From Branchiostoma floridae (lineage: Eukaryota; Chordata; Leptocardii; Amphioxiformes; Branchiostomatidae): DNA of 58,889 nucleotides. The notes under the pieces were generated by a model. That model was not told where the DNA came from. It made no database searches and worked only from the letters and a program-made list of their open reading frames with translations. Shown one piece after another: positions 20,430 to 31,734 of the stretch; the stretch's first letter is position 1, and every line of letters begins with the position of its first letter. Location of the stretch: assembly GCF_000003815.2 (NCBI RefSeq), contig NC_049991.1, positions 19,426,822 to 19,485,710 of the forward strand. Reading direction: 5' to 3'. The position numbers and the translations under genes were made by a program.

Positions 20430-23400
20430 ATTATTTTCCATTAGTTTGCAGACTTCTGACCTCTCCCAATCATTTTCCATTTAATAATATATTTCCTTTT
20501 CTGCCAGTTGTTTAATCTTACTTAAGTATGTACTAATTAGTGTCAGTGGACTCTTAGAAGTATAGTTGTTGTTCTGAATGTATCCTCATATATTTATAGT
20601 ACTGTTGTTTAGTAGTTGTTGCCATGCATTGCACCTTGTAGGATTGTTGAGGAAAAAGCTAATTCATTTGCTTGTGGGAGGGATATGTTTCAAGAATCTC
20701 AAGTACACACTTGAAGGAAACTGCACTTTCTAAAGACAGCATCAAGGGAAAGTAATTTTGTGTAACATAATCCAAGTCTAATCATTATGCAAGCTTACAG
20801 TTCTGTTGGCTTTAAGGTACATGTACATAAAATTGCACAGGTATCTAAAGTATGTACACCGGAATTAGTACCATCAGCCACAAAACATGCATCAAAAGAG
20901 CCTCTCCTCTTCTACAAGGTGGAGAGTTAACATACTGTTTCATAGCTCATGGTTTAAATGTGTGTAAATTGGATAAAGACCGTTGCTCCTTAGAGCACAC
21001 CTTCCCCACTTCTCATCATTTTTCTGATCCCCTTTCAAGCTAATTTATATCATTTTATATCAATTCTTGTCCATCCCTTGGGGTGTCTGGGTTGTAACCA
21101 ATACATTTTGATCACACATGCAACCCTAACAGTGAGAAGGTTTGTATCTCTTAAACTTAACGATAAAAGATAGAAATCTACACCACATAATGAAGTGAAT
21201 CCAGTTTGTAATTTTACGGCCGCATAAATGTCATTGCAGTGTCCATGAACTGAACATTTCTGACAGCATGTTTAAATCAGGTTTGATTGACTGTGAGCTA
21301 TAATTTCATTGTATATTGAAGAGAGGCATCTCAATATTGGTTCATATGTAGTTACAAATAGTAACATTGTATATCATGCTTGGGGCAGCCCTACATGTAT
21401 GTTCTGACACTGATAAGAATCCATTACCAGGTCAGACAAGGACAAAAATATAACATCTATTATCATAATACCGGTACGTTTACGACGATTTCTCTAGCCA
21501 TACTGAGTTTGACAAATTGTCAACGCATCATTTTCTCCAGTTACATGTTGCTGTTATAGGTTACCCTTGCCACTTCTTCTGTGAAACTTTTCTGCCACTC
21601 TTGTCCTGCTAAAAGCGTAATATTGTAATTGTAACACGCCGCGGAATTGCACGGCGAACGGGCGCGTGGTTGGGAGGGGGTAAAAAAATACCGGTAGGAA
21701 GAAACACGGCATAATTAACTGCCGCTATGTACATTTATACATCCTCTGATGTTCCTTCCTTTTCTGTCAGTAAATGCATAAAACATAAACCTGCATGAGC
21801 ATACAAAATGTCATGAGAAAACGGACGTATACTGTCAAGAATTTTCATTTAACTTCTGTCCGTCACAACCGCTATGACGTAACACTTCACTGCTAGCGTA
21901 GCTATAAAAATGGCGGGAAAATGGCTGCGTACGTTCAATTTTGCCCATTCAGTCGTTGATCCGGGCTATTATGCAACGGTTCTTCACACTTTTACATGAG
22001 TTGTAGGTCACCAACAGAAATTCAAGATTGTTGTTGAATCATGTTCGTCTTGTGCCGTGAGCATGTGTAATTATGATCTATAAATTTGGCAATGAATGTG
22101 ACAGTGTGTTCGTCCCACGACGAGCTGCCTACCCCGAAAAAGATACTGAAAACTTTTGGACTTGTTGTCTTCGAATGCATTGTTATCAATGCTTTGTAAA
22201 TGATGTATTGGACACCTAGATGTCTGAAGTGTGCACAGCTCAGAAATAACTATTGTTGCATGTGTAGATCTCTTTAAGTTCCAGTATTTTTAATCTACCG
22301 GTATAAGTCTTACTACCGGTATTATGCCAATGCATGTTACATTCATTACTTCAAATGGCAGTCTGAGAGCTGTTTATCCAGGATCAATGTGTTAAAGAAT
22401 TTGTTTTATTTTTCTAGCACCATCACAGATTTGAACTTGTTTCTACCAAGTACAATACAGATATCTCACTAGATAGCATTAAACAATTAAAGTCTAGACA
22501 TGCAAAAGTTAGTTGTTTGGCATAACCAAGCTGCTTCTGCCAGTAAAGCTGGTGTGATATGGTGAAGGGCAGATGTACCAAGCTTGAAGCTACAGTTGTA
22601 CATAGATAAAGGAAGTTCAGTTGAAGTTATCGTTCCCTGAACCATACAGTTAAGCTGATTGGCCCAATGCTCAGAAGTCAGACCAGGATAAAGATACGGT
22701 TGATTAATGAAGACAACAGGCTAAGATCTCCCTTATAAATAGGGGTCAACTTATGATGCCAGGCAAAATTGAGTTACTGAAAATGGAAGTACGGGATCTG
22801 GGCCCAAGGGAAGGAAACAGTAGGAATTCTTTTTAAAAATTCATGGCAGAGTTTGACCTGGAATGGAAAAAGGCGTATAGAGCTTGTGTGGAAAATAATA
22901 ATACAGTCAAAAATAAACTAATGCCCAACTCTAGGCAATAAAATTATTGTCTTGTCATGCATTATACAAAAGGTAGTCCATATGAATGGATGTCCTGATT
23001 TCATCACAGTAGATTGTAAAGTCATGTTTGAGGTTCATTGAATGTACAGTACTGAATGTTAAAGGAGAAGGGCTAGCAACCCCCTCCCTGTAAAGCTATG
23101 CCCTGGTACAGAAACAGCAAGGACTTGTGCCCTATGTGCCAATACATGTGAGCAACAACTGTGAGGATCAATACTTGCTGCAGTTCCCAGGATTGCAGCT
23201 GTGGGCAGGTGGAGCTGCTGATCATCTGAGTTTGACTCAGAGAATTTTCAGTATCACTTGTTGTATGTTGTCCTATTCACAGAATTTGTGGAGAAACCAC
23301 TGTCACACAGCAGACAAAGCCTTTGAGGCTAACATGAAATCAAAGTGATGAGCTATGAATGATTACAAAATCCAAACTGAAACTGGCCTCCACATGTGCT

Positions 23401-23459
23401 GGACATCATACACACTACAGGAGGTACGTAAGAGATCTTCAAGTTGCTATAATGTAACG
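20430..23459. other. About 3 kb of unannotated sequence
   Basis: No gene, RNA or clear transposon is recognised. TACCGGTA motifs occur several times (about 21470, 21690, 22297, 22314). The frames at 20852-21043 and 23127-23348 lack domains. Confidence 0.3.
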
Positions 23460-23960
23460 TAGTGTGTGTAGTTCAGTGGAACTACAAGCCTTAAGTTTGA
23501 TTTCGACTGTGTCACTTACGCGACATGCACAAGTACTGCGGGAAAGGGCTACAGTCCCTAGGACGGGATGTTAACCCTCTCGGCACTGCATAAAATTTTT
23601 TATGTATTCCAGAACACTAGCTAAAATTTCAGACTTAGCAAGCGTCAATGGGTACTTTTTGTTCATAGTCTTTACAGCTCTTATGTAATGAGTAGACTAG
23701 GAAAACTATATATTGCTGCAAAGCTCACAGTCCAAACTTTTTATTAAAAGTAAAACAAACATGATACAATCAATGTTATGGCAACAGTTGCCATGGAAAC
23801 GGTGCAAAACAAAATATGCGAAACGAAAAAAAAAGTCTCTCTCAAAAGAAAATGTCTGTTCAAGGGCTTAAATGTGTTTCATTTATCATGAAATTGCACA
23901 GAAATATTCCACCACATGTATACAATGATTGTATGCAGTCACCTTTATTACTCATGGTAC

Positions 23961-24427
23961 CTACATTGTAGTAAAGCACTCAACACACAACCCAACGTTA
24001 CATGCTCCACATTCATAGCGAGTTCTCCTGCTCCTTTCATGACTTGCCGAACAGTCCCTCAGCTTGCCATTGGGAACCTTCCTGGGCCAATGGTGGCCTC
24101 CTGGGCCTCCCTCAGGGCCTCCTGCAGGGCATGGCTGGGGCTGGGCAGGCTGGGCAGCAGCTCCTTGCAGATTTGGGTTCATCCTGGCTGCTCGGATCTC
24201 AGCTTGTGTACGACGCCGACGCACCACCTTGTTTGGGTAATAGTTCCCAGCAAGACTCTCCACCAACTCAACCATGAATTGATGCCTGCTGAACTGTGGG
24301 TTATCACTGGTGTTCTGGCTATACAGGATAAAACAGTTCAGCACTGCCCGTCCAATGATTGGCATCCAAATCCCATCTCCCGCGGCTGCATCTTCATCCT
24401 AGTCATCATCACTGTCACTACTGGATG
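23961..24427 (-). pseudogene. piggyBac transposase exon 2, catalytic core deleted
   Basis: After an acceptor (TTTCCAAAG|C), the frame reads an acidic ASSSDSDDD segment, hits an in-frame TAG at 24399-24401, then continues DEDAAAGDG directly into WMPIIGRAVLNCFILYSQ. The latter is the segment that follows the catalytic domain in piggyBac transposases. Downstream come a basic stretch (VVRRRRTQAEIRAARM), a G/P/Q-rich linker and the cysteine-rich C-terminal domain RTRYECGACNVGLCVECF. About 400 residues with the DDD triad are missing at the junction near 24370. What remains is the N-terminal acidic part plus the C-terminal cysteine-rich DNA-binding part. Confidence 0.85.
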
Positions 24428-25103
24428 CTTTGGAAAAAAAATAAACACAGCTATAGTTACAATTTATTTGTCTATTTATTTACTTATTCAACATGATAGT
24501 TACAAGCCTGTTATGCTGAAGAACTACATTGTATTATAGACTTATAGTAGTATAAATACATTGTTGTTTTGTTTCAGAACAATTGAAAAAAATAAAAGTC
24601 TATAGGCTCAAACAAAATATTATTCTCAAATTATGGACAAAATAATTTATTAGAGTCTATAAAGCTGACAGTATGAAATGAAAACTAAAACGCAGTTCAA
24701 CAGAGTAATCTAGAATGATTTCACAAAGATCAGTGTTGATAAACTCTCAGATATGCTATGCCTAATTCAGAAATACATGTACCAACATGTGCCACGCCCC
24801 CCTCCCCAACAAGTCCCCCACAGATTCCTACCGGAGAAATGCTACTGAAAAACCACACGTTTTTCCACCTGGCCCGGATTCAAAGCATTAGTCAAGTCTT
24901 TGAGCAACTTTCTGACAAGTAGCTCTTCCCTACACAGAGATAAAGTTACAGAAAATTGCCGAGGGACCTAGCCCAGCACCCGCTAACATTTACCCAGTGC
25001 TAGCGTAAGAAAAACAAACAAAGCCCACGAGGCATGAGAGGCATGCCAGAAGCGGCAAAATTTGGCGTGATTCAATTTCCAATCAAAACAACAGCTTATT
25101 TAC

Positions 25104-25197
25104 CTTCCTGCTCTCCATTTGTGGCACTGCTGGCACTGCTTTCCCCCGAGTCCATGCTCGTGTCGCCATCTGTGATATCACTCTCGGATTCACTCAT
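25104..25197 (-). pseudogene. piggyBac transposase exon 1 (acidic N-terminus)
   Basis: ATG at 25197 opens a 31-codon acidic, serine-rich frame beginning MSESESDITDGDTSMDSG. It ends at a good donor, AAG|GTAAAT (intron starts at 25103). Acidic N-termini are usual in piggyBac-type transposases. The exon ends after the first base of a codon, and the proposed acceptor at 24428/24427 restores the frame into another acidic stretch, supporting the intron. The in-frame stop in exon 2 shows that this copy is dead. Confidence 0.65.
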
Positions 25198-25530
25198 TTT
25201 CACCAAGAAACGCTCCCTCAAAAGCTCTCAAAAACACTCCATGACACCTCCAACCTGGTCCAAATGCTAGATAACTTCTGATTGGTTCCTTTTCTCTTGT
25301 TAGAAGCCTATTGGCTGGCCAATTTAGAGTAATTTATCTATTGGCCACAGGTCTGGCGGGAGATTAAAATATTTTGGATTTATAGTGGCGCACCGTGGTT
25401 AATGCGCCACGCCACTTAAGTGGCTGACCGTGGCGAGAGGGTTAAGGTGTGGTCCACTGTTCATTGTACTTGTCAAAAAAGAGCAAGGGGAATTTCCTGA
25501 GCGGTATAATGAACCTGTAAATACTGTACA

Positions 25531-26805
25531 GAGCATATCTGTCAAGATTGGTACAAAACTAGCTGAGCTAAAACTGAGCTAAAGCGAGCTAAAAACTAGA
25601 TCAAGATCACTTTCGTTTCCTTTTTTTCGCAAACCCGAGAAAAACTCCACAGCCGAGCCTGGGATCGGATCTGACACGGATAGATGGGAATATGAAGACC
25701 CTCACAAATGGGTAATAACTTGTCCTGCCCCGACCCCTGACCGCGGGAGTAAACTGTGAGATATTACCCCATCCCTCACACTCTCCCCGTGACAGCGCCC
25801 TCCTCCACTCTCGCATTATAACCCAACAGGCTTTTGACCCTCCCCGACCCCGCGGAAGGGTTCGCGGAACCGCGGGGGCATGAATCATTGCTTTGTAATA
25901 TTTGTGCCAGGTGAGACGCTACCGTTGGCAATGCGCCATCCTGCCCAGAAGGAAAGTCTTTGTAAGGCATATCAAAATGAAATTTTGCATTTCCAATAAC
26001 AATGCCAGAAGTCATTAGATAGAGATACTCTTGTCTTGATTTTTTCTAAACATAGATTTTTGACAAAGCAATCCAACAAATACAGTCTAAGAATGTAAAA
26101 CTGAACTTATCAACATAAGGGGGCTAGGTTTGATGGGTCTGTTTGTATCACCTTTTTTTTATTGCAACGAAAATGAGAAGAAGATGTTGGAAAACGATTC
26201 TACAAGGTTTTCACCACACAGATGTTTACTAGTTAAGGATGATTTTCCATGCCAACAGTTGACGCTAAAAAATAACTAGTGTTGGCATGTTTTTACCAAG
26301 GTTGTTCAAGTAACAGGAAACACAACATTTTTCCCTAGGCCTAATCATATATTATAGGATTTCAAGAGTTATCAAGTTATTATTTTTTCTTTGCTTGAAC
26401 TGTTGACATGAAGTCATTGTACAAGGAAGCTCTCAGATCATGCAATATTTGATTATTCTCTGCATTTCTTTACCTTTAAAAGAAGTAGATTTGAGTGTTG
26501 GTGCACTTTTGTGTGACCAGTAGAAACTTAAATACGTCCAAACTATTTCATAAGTCTTACTTGAAAGGTAGTGATCAAGAAATCAGGTTCAATTTAGCAA
26601 GAAACATATCTTGAAATGTTCCCTCTCATGGCAGATGTCAAAACCACAGGGAGCTCTTAAGTCATGCAATATTTCATCAGTAGAAACTGTGGGGATCCCT
26701 TCATATCATTCAGTGTCTCACCTGGATACCGCTAGAAACTGTTATTGATTGAATTTCTTGAATAATGTACAACCTTCCTTCGGAGAGGACGGGGCCTTTC
26801 TCAGA
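25531..26805. other. Unannotated stretch
   Basis: There is a CG-rich patch at 25620-25900 with no gene recognised. The inverted pair CATGCCAACA / TGTTGGCATG (about 26249-26290) could form a 10-bp stem. A TTTTTCCCTAGGCCTAA motif near 26330 recurs elsewhere. Confidence 0.3.
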
Positions 26806-26889
26806 GTGTCATCTACACATCAGTTGATGCATTTTTTTCGTTTGAGAGTACTTTGATAGGGTCTGAAGATTACAAGGTCTTGAAGGTAA

Positions 26890-27191
26890 GGCCACACCAG
26901 TTTTATTTGTTGTTTCTAGAATTTTTGAGCCTGGATTTTTTCAAAAAGTTGAGGGTAGGAGAGATCAGACAGTAAAATATTTAGGTGGTCCCTGGTAGCA
27001 AAGTCCAAAGTTGAAGAAAAATTATAAACGTCCCGTCCAAAATAGACAGAAATGTACAGCAACTGGAATTTGAGGCAGTGAAATTTTGTCAACAGGAGGT
27101 GTGGCCATCAATTTGAAAAGTTTTTTTTTTTCTAAATTGGAAGAAATAGGGTCGGGAAAACTGAGAAACAACAAATAAGATTGATGTGGCC
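26890..27191 (+). mobile_element. Harbinger-like MITE, family 2
   Basis: The 302-bp element begins GGCCACACCAGTTTTATTTG and ends GATGTGGCC with long inverted termini (TTGTTTCT / AGAAACAA). The flanking 3-mers are TAA (26887-26889) and TTA (27192-27194). It differs internally from family 1 (2662-3029) but shares the GGCCACACCA end. Confidence 0.85.
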
Positions 27192-27278
27192 TTAGAGTCA
27201 TCTTCACATCAGTTGACGCATTTGTTTCGTTTGAGAGTGCTTTGATAGGGTCTGAAGATTACAAGGTCTTAAAGGTAA

Positions 27279-27647
27279 GGCCACACCAATTTTATTTGTT
27301 GTTTCTCATATTTTTGAGCCTGGTATTTTTCAGAAAAAATTGGGATTGGTCGGTATAGAAGAAAATAAAAAATAACGAGAGATTGGACAGGAAAAGCTAA
27401 ACTTTCAACTTTAAGGAGTCCCTGGTAGCTAAGTCCAAGGTTTGAAGAAAAAGGATAAACGTACCGTCTAAAATAGGCATGTAATTTAGCTACTGGAATT
27501 TGAGGCCCATGGTTAATTGGACAAAGGAGAGGCAGTGAAATTTTGTCAACATGAGGTGTGGCCATCAATTTGAAGTTGTTGTTTTTTTCATATTGGAAAA
27601 AATAGGGTTGGGAAATCCAAGAAACAATAGATAAAATTGGTGCGGCC
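27279..27647 (+). mobile_element. Harbinger-like MITE, family 2, duplicated copy
   Basis: The 369-bp element has the same termini and internal GTCCCTGGTAGC and GGCAGTGAAATTTTGTCAAC as the copy at 26890. It is flanked by TAA (27276-27278) and TAA (27648-27650). It has about 65 bp of extra internal sequence compared with its partner. Confidence 0.88.
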
Positions 27648-27650
27648 TAA

Positions 27651-28469
27651 TTGAATGCTTGCAGCTAAAATTGTAGGTTGTTGTTGTGTGATGACCTTGG
27701 TGCTAAAATGTTAGCTGCTGTGCATTAGGCCTAGGAAAAAATGTTCTGTTTCCTGTTTCAGTTTTGAGAGGAGTAGGAACAGTACATACATGTCATTATC
27801 TCTTTTATTCCTTTTCTTTAAAGATTTTTTAGAAACACTCAAGTGATACAATACAGTTTAACAAAGGGAAATGCATGGGGACACGTATATTTTCAATCAT
27901 ATTTTTAATGTCAAGCTTTGATATTGTGCATAATGGCTATGAACGTCAATATATTTGTCCTTCATTAGATAGGACAAGCAGACTATTTTACTTGAATAGG
28001 AAATAGAAAGCAGGCCAAATAAAAAATTCAACTGAAAACTTTGTGACTCCACTGCCCACCCAAAACATAGGCAAGGGTCAGCAGGTTTTCTTTTTTTCCT
28101 AGGCCTAAAACTCTACCCATGCATATTTGTGGGTAGATTTTTTGCTTTTGGATACAGACTTAGTAAGTACATAAACTCCTTGTATACAACATACAAACCT
28201 GCATGGCAGTGGCATTGAATGACCTAATGTTGGTAGATTTATTTTTTGTGTTATAAAATCTTGATTTAACAAGGGCAATGATCTTTATTGTATATTTATA
28301 TGCCAAAGAGAGTTCAATGCATTGTGTTCAAATTCATAATTTTTTCAATTCAAAAGTTGATTCACATTTGAGCAAAAGACTTGGCACTGACATGTGAGTT
28401 AGTTTGAATAAAAGGTAAAGGTTTATTGTCTACTGTATCTAGAGCATTGTATGGAAAGAGTGAATCCAA
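27651..28469. repeat. Diverged duplicated segment (partner at about 30800)
   Basis: Positions 27925-28090 align with 30808-30972. Shared landmarks in order are GTGCATAATG, TCCTTCAT(C/T)A, GACAAGCAG, GAAGCAGGC(T/C) and GACTCCACTGCCCACCCAAA. Both regions also hold TAGGCCTAGG-type motifs. The rest of the stretch is unannotated and AT-rich. Confidence 0.65.
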
Positions 28470-28655
28470 CCCTCTCCTTCCACCACTATTACCTTCCCTG
28501 TCGGTTAGGTAAGTTAGGTAACCATTTGTTACACCTGGGTGGGATGAGGAAAATTGTGTTAAGTGCCTGTCCTAAGGACACAACGTCTATGTAGGAATGG
28601 AGCCTGAGACCTCTTGATCTTGTTTCTGCTTGCAAAGCCACTTGGCCATTCAATG
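28470..28655 (-). mobile_element. tRNA-derived SINE
   Basis: On the minus strand the A-box TGGCCAAGTGG (complement of 28639-28649) is intact and the B-box is degraded. The body has the AGGCACTTAACAC-like central domain (seen on plus as GTGTTAAGTGCCTGTCC) and CACCTGGGTG, as in the SINEs at 2399 and 35583. Confidence 0.75.
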
Positions 28656-28667
28656 CATTGTTGTCCA

Positions 28668-28830
28668 GTGGTAGCGTGCGTAGTCCAGGTTAGTGGCCCT
28701 GCCTCTGTAACTAGAAGCCGTGAGTTTGATTCCCAGTAGAATTATGAGAGTTGATATTATAGGGCTTCTTATCTTTGGTAGCTTTCCACACATATGTGTA
28801 ACCTGTTCTATCAAATTCTTTGTGGATCAA
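28668..28830 (+). mobile_element. tRNA-derived SINE, GGTCCAGTGG family
   Basis: The head reads TAGTCCAGGTTAGTGGCCC, then CTAGAAGCCGTGAGTTTGAT. The family is shared with 49855-49975 and 54548-54620 (TGGTCCAGTGG ... CTAGAAG ... GAGTT). The boundaries are approximate. Confidence 0.6.
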
Positions 28831-28919
28831 ATCCATTAAAGAATAGTTCTGCAGTAATATATGTGTTTGATTCTAACATCTTTAGAAGTCTTCAAGTAGT
28901 TAAAGAATACTCCCTGTCT

Positions 28920-29337
28920 TGGTGGTAAATCTGTAGATTCTGTATCTGTATAGCCGGTATAACCGCCCTTCAGTGTAACACATGAGCTTCTGTATCTATA
29001 GCCTGTATAACAGCCCTTCGGCGCAACACACCAGCTTCGCAGGCACGCGGCGTGGCAGTAGCTAGTTATATTAAACCGAAGGACCCGTCTTTTGCACATC
29101 TATCTGCAAGCGTTCTTTAAAACTATCCAGAGAAGATGCCCATACTGTGCTTCACCTCACCTCACCAGTCGAATTCCACTCTACAATAGTTCTGGGAAAA
29201 TACGAATTTTTAAACACATCAATCCTAGCTTGGTAACTCTTGTACTTGAAGACATGGCTGTTTCTTGTTCTTTTTTGAGCTGGTATTACTGTTTGGCAGT
29301 GGTCCCAGAAGACATCATTGAAATAACAACATACCAA
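28920..29337 (-). pseudogene. Non-LTR retrotransposon RT, C-terminal remnant and 3' UTR
   Basis: The minus frame contains QARIDVFKNSYFPRTIVEWN, the canonical LINE ORF2 C-terminal motif. After a frame change, SSLDSFKERLQIDV leads to a stop at 29071-29073. Downstream on the minus strand, the 3' region carries an imperfect direct repeat of about 50 bp (TCTGTATCTGTATAGCCGGT / TCTGTATCTATAGCCTGT read on plus). The catalytic RT motifs are missing. The fragment at 55541-55690 belongs to the same family on the plus strand. Confidence 0.82.
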
Positions 29338-30047
29338 AGCTGCAGACTCCCAGCCAGCAAAGTTAATCTAACATCACATTCATTACAATTCTGTGATGTT
29401 ACTAGTTGGTACTGATATTTTGATACCACTAGAGATATGCATGATATTGTTTGCTCCTATTCTAAACAAACTGACTTAGTGGAAAAATGGCCATATTCTA
29501 AGACGCCATCATGTTTGAATTCTCACCATTTTACATGCATATTACTGATTTGATTCACAAGTCATCATACTACCCCGAATATTCTGGTTTAAATGAATGA
29601 TATTCGTGTATTTTTTTAATATTCCCCTGTTTTGAGCATGATATGAACCCACATTGGCAAAATATGTGCCCACATCTTCACAACTCCACTGGTCCTGGCA
29701 TGTTTGCATTCTCCCCATTTTGTTAAGCAATTTGCCACCAGGCATTCTTCCCTCTATCCGAGCCTTCGCAGCAGGACTGCCAAGTAGACGTAGACGGATG
29801 GGGATCAGCAAAACGTGCGGCCCTGTGGCGTGGAAACGCCCGCGCGCCACGTGCAAACCCTCCCCTGCGGGGCGCTTAATGACCGTTTGATGATGTTCAA
29901 TATGTAGTGCCGTCACCTTGTGTACATTGCCGCCGATTGATCAGGCCTCTGCGGCACAAACGACAACTCGAGGTACCGTTTTGTCGCAGCCTGACGGCTT
30001 CCTAGTCAGAGAGGATGGGTTTTTAATGACTCCTGTGGCATTTCAAA
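29338..30047. other. Unique stretch with a GC-rich block
   Basis: Positions 29740-30010 are markedly GC- and CG-rich (ACGCCCGCGCGCCACGTGCA and similar) and not repetitive within the window. No frame with a domain is present. It is a candidate conserved non-coding or regulatory element. Confidence 0.3.
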
Positions 30048-30440
30048 AAAGCTGTTATCAGTTGTAATTATGGCTATTCCAAGTCAGTTGCTGGCCGTGG
30101 CATTTGGGAGGGAAAAATTTTGATCAAGTGTTGCTAAAATCCTTCAAAGTATGTAGCCTGATAATTTATGTTAAAACTTTGTAGAAAAAATTGTTATCAG
30201 TAATTCCAATTCAGTTGTTGGCCGTGGCATTTGGGAGTGAAGAATTTAGATGCAGCGTTGCTAAAATCCTTCAAAGTATGTAGCCTGCAAATTTATGCTT
30301 GTAGAAAAAACTGTTGTCATCAGTTGTAATTAATATGACTATTCCAAGTCAATTGTTGGCCATGGCATTTGGGAGTGAAAAATTTTTATCAAGTGTTGCT
30401 AGAATCGATCATAGCATGTAGCCTGATAATTTATGCTTGT
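30048..30440. repeat. Tandem repeat, three units of about 127-138 bp
   Basis: GGCATTTGGGAG recurs at 30099, 30226 and 30364. Each copy is preceded by 'ttccaa(g)ttcagttg(t)tggcc' and followed by 'gttgctaaaatccttcaaag' and 'atgtagcctg' variants. Confidence 0.9.
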
Positions 30441-31430
30441 AGGAAATCAATTTAGTTATTAGTTGTAATTTGTATCACTAGTTTTTGCCCAAGTTTCAAT
30501 AATCCCTACCTATACAGACCCTAATTTTTTTCAGGACTAAAACAGAAAACACAATATTTTTCCCTAGGCCTAAGCTGATGACATCAATTTACATCTTGTC
30601 CCAATCTATGATGTCATGAATCAATGAATATTTTATTGATTTGTTGATGCCATCTCAGTGACAAAATGAGTTACATTAAAACAAATTTACAATGAATATA
30701 ACATGATTAATTATTTTCTTAGTTACAAGTTGATAAGACTTGTTAAAGCTTATAATGTATGGTGAAACTAACAAATATTCTTCACTAGTACTGCTTCCCT
30801 GTGCATGTGGTGCATAATGATTACAAATCTGTGGATACATTTATCCTTCATCATAAGATAAGACAAGCAGTTTTTTACTTTGATAAGAAGCAGGCTGAAT
30901 AAGAATTCTACCAGGAAACTGGACTCCACTGCCCACCCAAAAAAGGGCTAGGGTTGGCAGGTTTTTCTGCAAGCTTGGGAACAAGGGACCACAACATTTT
31001 TTTTTCCCAAGTTGGTTGAACTGCAGCTGGCACTCCTGGCCTTGAGCTTATTATCACTCCTCTGATCAACAGTTTTGTTCATCTTGCTGAATGGAGCTTT
31101 TGAAGCCATCACATCAAACCGATAGGTGGAAATGGCAGTCTCAAAACCAGCTTGAAAGTGTCTATTGAAACTTGTGCTTGCGGCTATGATCCTATAAGTT
31201 TGCTGATAATCTGGCACTAATGGGCTCCTCTTGCTGAACTGAGCTTTTTGAATCGCCACATCACAGCAGATAGTCTTCAGATCAGCTCATAGCCATTGCC
31301 CCGAGGGATTGCCTTGGATGTTTTTTGTGTGTACGCAATTCGGACGACTAAGCGTCACCTTGAAGCTAATACATGTATGTAGTAACAACTTGTGTCAATG
31401 ACATCCCGGTAAAAAGATATGCCAAAAAGC
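30441..31430. other. Unannotated stretch including a duplicated segment
   Basis: Positions 30808-30972 are a diverged copy of 27925-28090. The minus-strand frame at 30948-31259 has no recognised domain. Confidence 0.4.
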
Positions 31431-31434
31431 AGAT

Positions 31435-31730
31435 ATGATTTTGGAAACGGTCAGACTTTTCAGACAGCCATCCGACGTCTTTCGTGAGTGACACTGGAAA
31501 AATCTTGCTGGAGAGAGTTTTTATGTCTTAGCTGTGAATGATATTTAAAAGAGATCTCTAGTCGTAAATCAGGTTTATCCTAACTAATCCTATGAATTAG
31601 TATGCAAAGAAAGGTAGAAGGCAAATTTACAGCTAAGATGTAAAAACCTTCTCCAGCAAGATTTCTCCTGTGTCACTGATGAAAGACGCCGGAAGGCTGT
31701 CTGAACCGTCTGACCAAATCCAAAATCATT
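31435..31730. mobile_element. Foldback retroelement family 2
   Basis: The left arm (about 31435-31538) and right arm (about 31624-31730) are inverted copies with roughly 80-85% identity, sharing ATGATTTTGGA, CAGACAGCC, CAAGATTTNNCC-type and TCTTGCTGGAGA landmarks. The right arm holds CTGATGAAAGACGCC..GGCTGTCTGAACCGTC (31676-31710). The loop is about 85 nt. Relatives lie at 49048-49160 and 49186-49560. Confidence 0.8.
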
Positions 31731-31734
31731 ATCC

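Larger units (their letters stand above)
23575..25441 (-). mobile_element. piggyBac element, internally deleted
   Basis: The element is bounded by CCCTCTCGGCACTGC and, inverted, a GGCTGACCGTGGCGAGAGGG end. It is flanked by TTAA on both sides (23571-23574 and 25442-25445), the diagnostic piggyBac target. At 1867 bp it is shorter than a typical autonomous copy. The minus strand carries a first exon, an intron and a fused second exon that lacks the DDE core (separate entries). It is nested in a SINE. Confidence 0.93.
23460..25530 (+). mobile_element. tRNA-SINE split by a piggyBac insertion
   Basis: The left part (23460-23574) has an A-box TAGTTCAGTGG (23469-23479), a B-box-like AGTTTGATTTCGA and a body reading GGGCTACAGTCCCTAGGACG. 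The right part (25446 to about 25530) continues with GGTGTGGTCC, AAAAAGAGCAAGGGGAATTT and GAACCTGTAAATA, a layout I associate with a SINE body. The interruption is exactly at TTAA, the piggyBac target. Confidence 0.7.
26806..27650. repeat. Tandem duplication carrying a MITE in each copy
   Basis: Flanks 26806-26889 and 27193-27278 are near-identical, sharing CACATCAGTTGA, TTTGATAGGGTCTGAAGATT and ACAAGGTCTT. Each is followed at the same position by a GGCCACACC-type MITE. The unit (about 390 bp) was therefore duplicated after the MITE inserted. Confidence 0.88.

Noticed and set aside
23916-24539. 207-codon plus-strand frame
   Set aside because: It is antisense to the piggyBac transposase remnant, whose domain evidence is on the minus strand.
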